From positions 3,472,001-3,536,000 of the forward strand of contig JAWWNJ010000002.1 in NCBI GenBank assembly GCA_037176885.1: DNA of 64,000 nucleotides, given 5' to 3'. Below are positions 55,148 to 64,000 of the stretch, piece by piece. Within the stretch, counting starts at the first letter, position 1, and the number at the start of each line of letters is the position of its first letter. The translations under genes and the position numbers were made by a program. The stretch is from Favolaschia claudopus. Its lineage: Eukaryota > Basidiomycota > Agaricomycetes > Agaricales > Mycenaceae. The notes under the pieces were generated by a model. It saw only the letters and a list, made by a program, of their open reading frames with translations, searched no databases and was not told the origin of the DNA.

Positions 55148-55355
55148 GCAAGGTAGGTCGACGTACTCCTCAGATTTGTAGGAGATGAGGAGGAGGAGAT
55201 GGCTTTTTGGGTGTGTGTGGGGAATGGCCGCCCTGGCCGACGCGGCTGGGACCGGGAGCGATTCTTTCGTCTCCGGGCGCTCCGCGTGGGCTGCAGGCAC
55301 AGCCAAACCGTACGCAAAGGCCACCGAGGGTCGGAATGAGACCCAGAGCGACCCA
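55148..55355. repeat. 208 bp direct repeat, copy 2
   Basis: Second copy of 54693-54900. The 247 bp between the two copies contains the first 59 bp repeat. Confidence 0.9.
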
Positions 55356-57998
55356 ATGGAGCGAAGCTCTAAGAGTCGAAGACTCGCGCGAGGGCGAGAA
55401 ACGACACGAGGTCCAAACAAGAGCTGAGAGAAGGGAGAAAAGGAAAAGGAAAGAAAGAAGAAAAATAGAAACCTAGCACGACCATATGCCGCTGTAATGA
55501 TGAACGGGTGGAAGGAAAGGAACAAAATATCAAGAAAGAAACACCGAATTGCCGTCACACCAAAATGCAAGGTGATCCATATGGAGATGGCGGGCCATTG
55601 ATTCGGAAATGCATGTTCCGGAGCACAGGGGCAGAGATCCCTCTCCCGGCGGAATAAAAGGTACGGCTGGAATCCCAAAGGAGTCGAGAGATGAACGAGC
55701 CGTAAATTACGGGCGACACGATCTGCCAAAGGTCTAGCAAAGGTGATGAAGCTGATCCATGTCCCAAAGGATTCGCGATGAGCGCGGCGATGGGTTTCAT
55801 TGACCACAAGAGCAGATGGGCGGTGAAAAGATGTGAATAGAGGATAACTGTGATGTTAAAACAAGAAGCAAGGCGAGGAGGATTCGCCAGGAGACACTCT
55901 TGGGGTATACCCACAAGCCGTGCCACACCGGAGGTAGAGGGTAATTGAGCGAGTTGTATGAACGTGATGATGATCGGGCCAGATCGGCGGATTTGCCACA
56001 AGTTGTGGTATCATCGATATGGCGGTGTAAGCTCCCAGCAAAATGAGTCAACGGCTGAGCTGAATGATCTCCAAGAGGTTGAAAATGATGTTGGATGAAC
56101 AAGAATATACCCCGTAGTTGCACAAGCGTGGATCGCCGTTCAACGGCAGCGGAATGAAAGCCCCGACACCAAATAGTAGGGGGAGGAGATGAGGTCAGGC
56201 AGAAACAGATGTTCCGCAACGAGATGGGAAGATCAGAGGATGAGATGAACGTCCATGGTTGGTCATGGTGGCTAGAGAAACAGAAAGCGCAGGATACGAC
56301 GATTGCGTCTTGATCGCGGTAAATGCTTGGTTGTGGAGCGGATGAAAGACCGCAAGTCTGAAAGGACGAGAAAAAATATCGTGACGTGCAGCATCTTTCG
56401 ATGAGACACGAAATTTGTGGCGCGAGGGCTGAGCGTGTTTTGCAGACCGAAGCGAAGAAAGAGAATATAAAAAGGGACGTGATGCGAATGGCAAAGTGAA
56501 TGAGACTCTGTCGCGAATTACGAGCTTTGAACCGGATGCGACGGTCAATCAAGATTGGATGGTGCGAATATGCCGCTTATGCAGAATGCATTAGCATTGG
56601 CGACATTGCGAAGCGAAACAGTAAGGAGATGTGGAGTCTCCAACGAGAAGTGAAGCGCGGGTGTGAGAGAAAAGAATGCAGGTCAGGGAAAACGTCCGTT
56701 ACGGGACGAAAGGTCGGAACTCGTGGTATGAGCCCGACAGTCTGCGAGTGAATAAAAATCAAAGTATAGGAAGGGATATGCGACCGAATTCAACATCGCT
56801 GACTGTCTCGTTGAAACCAACTCCGTCAAAATCGCTGTTTGCAGGGAATGAAGGTGAAGAGGAATGAATAAATGAGGCTAAATGCGGCATCGCAAAGTAA
56901 TCCTGACCCCCTCAACGGAAGAACAGCATCAACTCGCTGACCTCTCGACAGAGGTAACCCCCGTCTAGCCCAGAGTATGTAAAGGAACAGAGCTCGAGCA
57001 AATGGGAATAGGAAGCGAGAACAAGAAAATAAGGGGCCAAACGTGAGGTCGCGCAGAACCGCACATGAACCAAAGCAAATGTTGACGCTGATAGACAACA
57101 TGCGTAACGTGAATAAGACAATGATAAATGATAAGAAGACGCGAGATATGCTCGTGAATCATGCGTGAGCAGTATGATGGAGTGGTTTGAAAGGTTGATA
57201 ATTAGAAATGAGGTCGAGTCATCTAGAGGATAGAACTCCAGTTGCCCGTGAGTGTTGCCATCGTGGCGCCCACATGTACGAAAATGAAGACGAAGAAGAC
57301 GAGTTTTAAAAAGAGAGAGAATGAAATAGGGAAATCAGGTCGCGTATAATCGCGTACTATAGTATGAGAAACCATAAAGGAGTTGGAGGTGTCCCTTATT
57401 TAGACAAACAGCGGATGCATCAACGATGAACGAAGAATGTGCAATGTCTGAGCGAGGCGTGCCCCTGGCAGTTAACCGTCTCGACGATGGGATCTCCACC
57501 GAGTCAGTGTGATACCCCTCAAACTGTCAAGAGCTTGGAGGGGAGAATCGCAACAAGACACCGCGCAATCTCGACAGAGCTATCTCCGTCGAGCCAGCTC
57601 CAACGCCCCGAATCACCGTAGATAGGAAGCGGAAATACAGAGAATTTCAAGACGAAGAAAAACCACGGGGAAAGACGCACCAGGGTGCCGGATCAGAAGT
57701 ACATAGGCGCGACGCGTGTAATGCTCGGCGAGTCCGTCACAGCACAGTATTGAAGTTCTTGCAGGCGGGAGAGAGGTTGTATGACGTGTGTGGAGTCTGG
57801 GGAAAGAGCCTGATCATGACGAGGATGAGCTCGCAGCCGTAGATCGAGTAGATAGATCATAGAGGGTGCGCGTCGTCTATGAGGAGCAGCGCATGATAGA
57901 GAATTGAGGATGGAGTGGACCGTCTTGAGCGAGAAGTAGGAGATAGAGGATAGGGGATAGAACTGTGCGCCGTCTAGGATGAGCAGCAGTAGATACAG
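55356..57998. other. Unresolved sequence with hydrophobic minus-strand frames
   Basis: Minus-strand frames of 100-250 codons (for example 56552-55797, 56001-55555, 55807-55094) contain membrane-like stretches such as ISIWITLHFGVTAIRCFFLD. No consistent exon chain, start or known motif emerges. The part next to the ankyrin gene may be a decayed relative of its membrane module, but I cannot show it. Confidence 0.3.
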
Positions 57999-58445
57999 GA
58001 TGAGGGCGCGCGTCCGCGATGAAGATGAGTGCGCGTCCGCATGAATGATGAACTGCGCGCCGCCTAGGACGGGTAGCAGCAGATAGATGATGAGGGCGCG
58101 CGTCCGCGATGAAGATGAGTGCGCGTCCGCATGAATGATAAGCAGTGCACCGTCCAGGACGGGCACGCGATGATGAAGGCGCGCGTCCGCGATGAAGATG
58201 ATGCGCGTCCGCATATGAAGGACAGAGCTGTGTGCCGTCAGAGACGAGCAGCAGTAGATGGATGATGAAGGCGCGCGTCCGCGATGAAGATGATGCGCGT
58301 CCGCATATGGAGGATAGACCTGTGCACCGTCAAAGACGAGCAGTAGCAGATGGATGATGAAGGCGCGCGTCCGCGATGAAGATGAGTGCGCGTCCGCATG
58401 AATGATGATTAGCAGTGCACTGTCTGAAACAGGCACACCAGGAGA
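57999..58445. repeat. Minisatellite, about 90 bp unit, five copies
   Basis: Units begin near 57999, 58089, 58172, 58264 and 58356 with GATGARGGCGCGCGTCCGCG, followed by ATGAAGATGAGTGCGCGTCC or a variant. Unit lengths 83-92 bp. Degenerate half-units precede it from about 57900. A 259-codon minus-strand frame across the array (58472-57693) is a by-product of the repeat. Confidence 0.9.
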
Positions 58446-60435
58446 ATGAGGATACACCATTGAGAACGGCACAGATGAGGATGAGGAGGATTAGTGCGCC
58501 GTCGATGAGGGCTAGCAGAGAAGATGGATGGACAGATGAAAGAATGAAATGGAAAATGTGTCCAGTGGAACCAAAGGGAATGATGATAATAGCATGTAAT
58601 GCGTGGCCGTATTGGGTGAATGTTGACAGAAAGAATAATGGGAAGGATGTGGGATAGAATGAATAGCATGAATACGATGTGCAGTGCATCTCGGCAAGTG
58701 CGGGAGATTCGGTGTTAACAGTCAAGCATACCAAGAAAGAATGAGAAGGGAGAAGGACAAAGGAACGCAGAATACGTATGATGCGGAACACCGGTCATCC
58801 CGACGAGCATATACTGGAAATCTGAAAATACAAAATATGTTCCATCGAGTGCGGAAGACATGAACCCCACGAAACGAGAGGAGTTGGAGAAGGGAGAATA
58901 TCTCCATGAACACCAGGTGCAGGGGAGGGTTCGTTAAACCCCTCAACGCGAAGCCCCGCGTGCCTCGAGGCTGCAGAACATCTAATAGAACAAAGATAGA
59001 GCGTGTCTCGGTCAGGCATAGATACCGCCCTTGATGATTGCCCTGACAAGGGGAGGAAGAAAAGGCGGCAAAGAAATTACCCAAGGATGAACCAAGGGTG
59101 TTGACCGTTTCCCGCAATATCAATGCGGAATATCCTGCCCCGATTCACGATATCGAGGACGGATGCGACGAAACTACAATGGAACACGTCGTAGAACTTG
59201 ACAAGTTCATATTGGAGCATAGTGGATGTCCATAATCAGAATCCCGAAACACTGTCTTCGGTGCTTTCGAGGAGTTGAAGAAAAGAAATAGTGCGGATGA
59301 TAGTCATTCCTCGAAGCCGCAGAAACGCAGTCTTGCGGTCCTCGATGTGGCAGAGCCGAAATCAAAGAAACAAGAGCAGAACAGAACAGTAAGACGCTGT
59401 GCGTCTGGGAGCATTATACTAGTACACCAATGTGTGAAATCGAAGTGCATGTGCGCACCGTGATGAAATCAAGCATAGATCAAGTGCATTGAAGTGAAAG
59501 GGCAAGACATTACCACTAGCATCTCAAAAGCTTCATGCCAGAGATGTGAAAAAATCAAAGTCCCATGGATACCGCTTCAACGAAGCCAGGGAACGGATGG
59601 GATAGAGAAAGGAACCGATTGTGCGTGAATAAGAAAAAGCCACGACTCCCCGGGAGTGCGGAATAATAACCGTTTCTCGAATGCCGAGGCAGAGTGTGTC
59701 GAGCGGGGAAACAGAAGAAGACAAAAGAAATAAAAGTCAAACACAAAACACTGTGTCTGGGCGAGTTCCCGTCATGGTCGAACTTCGATCCGCAGCATCG
59801 AGGTCGCTAAAATACGGCGCCGGAAAGGTAAGGGAAGGAAGAAGGGAACACGAGTAATAGATGAGAAATCTATCTCGAGACGATGACACATGGTGTCCTG
59901 GTCCAAGGTATAGTCCAAGGTAGAGAAGGAGATAGGATGAGTGAATGAGATTTACAAATGAGACGTGGTGCGTCTCGCCGATGTCGCTCCAGGGCTCCGA
60001 TGTACAACATCCAAGTGCCAGAGATGATGACCACGGAGAGAATGGAAGGAAAGAAAACCAAGCAGGTGACACACCGGAATGCAGCAGACAGGCAGTAATG
60101 GCGGATTTCATCCAGCATTGAGGGAAGGGCGAGTGGATTCTGTCGCGGGAGCTTGCGGACAGGTTGCCACGGGGCAGAAATGCGAGAGAAAAAAGAAATT
60201 GTTAGCTGAGTATGACATGGGTAGGACCATTGAATATGACCTGGTAGCAACATTTGCATGAGATAAACCGACTGAATGCTGTTGGTGCAGCGATTAAAAC
60301 GAGGGTGTCGTCCGCAAAGTCTGGCACAGAGCCAAGAGGTCTCCGACACACAGTCAAGAGATATGCCCCGACGCAAAGTCAAGAGGTGTGAGAGAGGCGA
60401 GTAGTCGGAAGAGACAGAATGAGCCCAAAAGAGCA
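58446..60435. other. Unresolved sequence, no supported gene
   Basis: Purine-rich on the plus strand, with minus-strand hydrophobic frames (58791-58330, 60670-59870) lacking motifs. Confidence 0.35.
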
Positions 60436-60494
60436 TGACAAAAACCCAGGTGATAGCGCGAGGAAGGACGATGTGCTGTCGACGCCGCAACGGA
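60436..60494. repeat. 59 bp dispersed repeat, copy 2
   Basis: Direct copy of 54956-55014, 5480 bp downstream. Confidence 0.9.
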
Positions 60495-61855
60495 AAAATG
60501 CCGTACGTTGATGAATGACGCGATTCTAATGACTCGTACGGGCCGAACGGAGCGGACATCAACCAAGAACTTGTGTAAACGGGAATCAACAGAAATGATC
60601 GGAGGGGACAGAAGAAAACAGAAGCAACTCTGAAAAACGAACAAGAGACAAATATCAGCATTCCAACCAAATTCCAACGAACATTTCACCAATTTTTCAC
60701 ATTTGTTTCGCACTTTACGGAACATTCATTCCGAACAGAAAACCGGGCCCGATACTGATGGCGGTGGACAAAAATAAAAAAATAAAGAAAATAAAGAAAC
60801 GCAAATAATGCACGAGTTTCGGAGAATTTCGGCGACTTTCTCGAATTTCGGACATCGACGGGAAAGTGTTACGGCTCGGAGAACGCCGTGCACGTCAAGA
60901 ACAGATACTGAAATAAAGCATCGTATATACTTGTTTGATCTCCAGAACCCGTGAAATAAAAGGGGATGCCTCTAAACCATTAATCATATGTTCTAAGGCC
61001 CTCTCAGCAATTTATAAGAGCTAGAGGAAACACCGGAAGAAAAGGTGAGATACTGACCGGAGTTTCAAATCCCATCAAACATTCCCACACGCGCCAGCGC
61101 ACTGCTGCGTCATCTACTTTCGCTCTTCTCGCTCTCTCTCTCATTCTCACATCGCCGGCGCCGTCCTCAACGCGTAATTCGGAAGCTCAAACTGTCGACA
61201 ATTCAATTAGTTGCAGCATCTTGGCCGGAAAATTCATACCTGCTCTAAATCATCTAGATGTCTCGACCAAGTCTCGACGGATTACTGGCCTCAAGCGGCT
61301 CGATTCAACGCGATCTTTTTGCTTTGAAACCTCAACGAAAGTGCAGGGAACTATCCTGGGTACTTGACATAAGGTGGATCAGGTGCGTGTGCTTCAAGTT
61401 CAGCTCACATCAATTCCACTCATACCCTCCCGCGCGCTCGATACCATTCTCTGCAGCAAGAAAGTTGGCTGTGAATGTTAGAGGCTCCCTCTTCCCGCAA
61501 CATAACTGCATCACAGCGCCCAATGCCCGCGCCATTCAACACCGCTGACCACCCATTTCCTTGTCGACTCTGCTGGGACTTCATCTGTTACTACTCCGGG
61601 CGCCGCCTTCGTACCGTCTGCGCCACCAACGCTTGCGCTGAGGGTGTTTCTCTTTTCACAAGTACCAGAAAATCTGCAATTCAACTATCTACGAGGTCAA
61701 TGTATGTAGGTAAATTTGAATGAAATTAATCTTCGATCCCGAATGTATTACAGTTTGCGCGATGAATAAACCAGCTATGAAAACAATAACGGCTGTATCC
61801 TATTTAAATGAATGATATACAATTAGCAAAGACGCAGGGAATGGGTATCAAGAAT
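60495..61855. other. No supported gene
   Basis: Contains A-rich DNA (60770-60800) and a plus-strand frame at 61258-61548 starting with ATG (MSRPSLDGLLASSGSIQRDL) without motif or clear splice partner. Confidence 0.4.
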
Positions 61856-62819
61856 TCAGTCCCATCTTGCTTCCCGACAAACAACGTTCGGACTCTTGGG
61901 GTTTCGGCCACGACATCCTTTCTCGCCGCAATCTCTGCATGTATTATTGCAAAGTCTGACCTCCTTCGCACCCGAACAGCCGTTGGCCCCAGCGACTTTG
62001 GGACTCACTCGGCCGCATTTACGACAACATCGCGCCTGGCGCTGTTTCTTTGCAGGCGGCATTGCCTCGGTTCCCTCGATTATGGTTTCGACGCGTCGCT
62101 TGGCGAGCCGCCGCAATGTTTCACCTGGGTCGACTCCGACTGGCGCCGCACTCGTGCTTGTGCTGGGACCGGCGGAAAATTCGGTGGCCGCGATCGTTGC
62201 TGCAGACGATGTTGCGCTTGTGAGTCCGGTAGACGATATCATCGGCGCGGTGGTCGGAAGGGAAGGGGGATCGTGGATGGCTAGATCAAGCATGCCACTG
62301 GGGACATGATGTAAATGTGCGGTGCTTTGTGGCACCTGCGGTACCTGTTTCGTCCGTTCTACATGGTGAATTTGTTGCATAATGGGCTTGCGAAGGTCGG
62401 CAGTTGTGGCGCGTGTCTGTATGATATTAGAGAACCTTTTCCAGTCCCCATTGTAATAGGCTTTAAGATGCTCAATAAGCTATCCAATTATGAGTTTCAA
62501 TTTTCTGGTCCAGCAAACTCGTTGAAGACGCACTTTATAAAAGATATCTTTGCTGATATCGGCCCGAGCGTTCCAAGCTCGGAGAAATTTATTCGCTTCG
62601 GCGTCGGAAGCTAAGCCCATGGTGGCCATGAATTCCTTGAACAGAAGTTTCTCGGCATCGTTGGAAATCCCAAGAAAGAATGAAAGCAAAAGTAAAACAG
62701 CAAAGTACATACTGAAAGAAATTGTTATCTGATCCAGAACTGGCAGTTCTTTCACTTGCACGTCCACGTGCAGCGTCCGGCCCATTCGCGACTTGGTCTT
62801 CTTCACGAGGTGAGTCCAT
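61856..62819 (-). CDS. Cys-rich knuckle protein, possibly transposon-linked
   Basis: Start at 62819 gives MDSPREEDQVANGPDAARGR. A later exon reads EFMATMGLASDAEANKFLRA, continuing WNARADISKDIFYK; an intron with a GTGCGT donor joins it to LIEHLKAYYNGDWKRFSNII. The last exon (to 61856) ends in a basic KRRVETIIEG/PPAKKQR region and a paired Cys cluster: CCRKCGRVSPK and CRDCGEKGCRGRNPKSP. Such paired CxxCG...CxG(R/K)N tails occur in many mushroom proteins, some linked to transposable elements, and probably bind zinc. No transposase core is visible, so the role is open. The first intron (around 62712-62630) could not be closed in frame with certainty. Confidence 0.55.
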
Positions 62820-64000
62820 TGAGTATATGCCTACGACGGACGCGCGCGCGACGCGACGTGACGGCAGGGAACGATGATGAGAAGAACGTCGAAATGGGAA
62901 GGAGAAGACAAGGAGACGGCCGAGGAGTCTCACGTGTGACAGCGGAATGACGGGCCGGAGTTCAAACTCCGCTCAGTATCAGTATCAGTATCTGGTCACC
63001 GCCATGAGTATCCGGCCGGAAAACCGGAAAACGGCCAGAAAACCGAGACGAATGGCTGTCACATGAGTGAGCGAAGTCTCGATTCAGAGAAGAGGTAAAC
63101 CAACCCACCGCGATCATACCTCGAGGGAAGGATTGAGTAAAATTTCCCTACAAACCTGGAATTACTTCGCGTGACATAATTGTTGCAGGGAACAGAAACC
63201 CGATAGGAACGGGCATCCAAATATTATTGTGTTGGAACGCAGAGTAGAACACAAAGCAACTCAGGATACTGAATTACTCAATTAATCCCTGAGCTGTCAG
63301 TAGCGGAATGCCGACGATGCGTTATGTAAGTCCCCATGTTTTCCTACAACATTCGCAGGGGACATTTTTGTTGTCGCGTCTGCCTCCCAGAGGCACATGT
63401 TTTCCAACCCCTCAGCTTTGTTAAAAACTGACAAGGTCTGAGCGAATGATCTAGGTAGGCCACTGCACGGATCAGAGAACATTTGAACTTACTTGGAGTT
63501 TACAGTCTCAATTCAACCATACCTACTACAGTGACTGTAGATTTACTTACTTGTATTGGTAGCTCCGTGTTAAAATCAGCTAGAGGGCAGTCTCAGTCGT
63601 GAAGCAGATTCTATAAGCAGATCATCGACATAGTAATAGTGTTTGATAGCTCATCTCAAGCTTCCGGCCTCAATTCCGCTGGACAAATAAGTCTAAAATT
63701 CAGAGGAGAGAAAACTTTGGGTGCTCGCTGGGCTCCAGCGGAATTCAATGACTTCAATGCAAGCAATTGACATCCCGCTGGAAGCTAAGTATTGGCGGCT
63801 ATTGCCGAGGAGCCGAGCAGCCTCGGCATGACTCACGTTGATTGCCTCCAGTTCTCAGACGGCGATCGCATCGGCCAGATATCAGCAACGACGGAGGTTG
63901 GATCGAACAATGAGTATAGACTGCAAGTTGACTGAACAGAGAGGTAAGAGTATTTTCGCAGATACTTAGGGATTGAGAGCCACTTGAGAGCCGTCGTAAA
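62820..64000. other. No supported gene
   Basis: Contains a CAGTAT triplication near 62977 (CAGTATCAGTATCAGTATC) and an inverted pair around CCGCTGGA at 63669-63682 and 63735-63749. A minus-strand frame at 63482-63297 is short and unrecognised. Confidence 0.45.

Noticed and set aside
57693..58472. 259-codon minus-strand frame with repeated hydrophobic segments
   Set aside because: It is produced by the ~90 bp minisatellite; repeat units not divisible by three change the phase between copies, so it is not a repeat protein.

Overview
The window is nuclear DNA of a filamentous fungus, most likely an agaricomycete basidiomycete (mushroom-forming, plant-litter or wood decaying). The reasons are dense genes with many 45-70 nt GT-AG introns, very small exons, a secreted GH7 cellobiohydrolase with a fungal CBM1, an unspecific-peroxygenase-type haem-thiolate enzyme, F-box/LRR proteins and several protein families that I recognise mainly from mushroom genomes. 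Nothing points to a bacterial, viral or organellar source.

Layout. 1-5.1 kb: 5' part of a secreted DUF7029/DUF7223-type protein (minus strand, C-terminus off the window), then poorly resolved reading frames. 5.5-7.7 kb: a 2.2 kb element with terminal and subterminal inverted repeats. 8-12 kb: GC-rich, duplicated, almost gene-free. 12.1-19.1 kb: an F-box N-terminal stub and a 5'-truncated F-box/LRR gene separated by about 5.4 kb of inverted-repeat and tandem-repeat DNA. 19.3-24.2 kb: a divergent pair, a flavin-dependent halogenase (minus, 520 aa, 11 exons) and an O-methyltransferase (plus, 468 aa), the signature of chlorinated and O-methylated secondary metabolism. 24.5-30.2 kb: a BTB protein, two 84-aa small proteins and a possible membrane protein. 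31-34.4 kb: a gene-free stretch with seven tRNA-like structures of two kinds and a 295 bp MITE. 36.3-49.8 kb: GH7 cellobiohydrolase, an intronless F-box-like protein, a full ABCC (MRP-type) transporter and a peroxygenase/chloroperoxidase-family enzyme. 50.3-54.6 kb: a conserved secreted protein and a membrane-ankyrin protein, both minus strand. 54.7-61 kb: duplications, a ~90 bp minisatellite and unresolved sequence. 61.9-62.8 kb: a Cys-rich protein; the rest to 64 kb is empty.

How the genes may work together: the halogenase and methyltransferase share one 0.84 kb upstream region and could act in sequence on one aromatic product. The ABCC pump and peroxygenase lie 17-25 kb further on, too far to be assigned to the same cluster, and no polyketide synthase, NRPS or terpene cyclase is present, so the scaffold enzyme would have to lie elsewhere. 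Exon models for the GH7, halogenase, methyltransferase, peroxygenase, BTB and both 84-aa genes were spliced by hand and each closes in frame; the other models are approximate.
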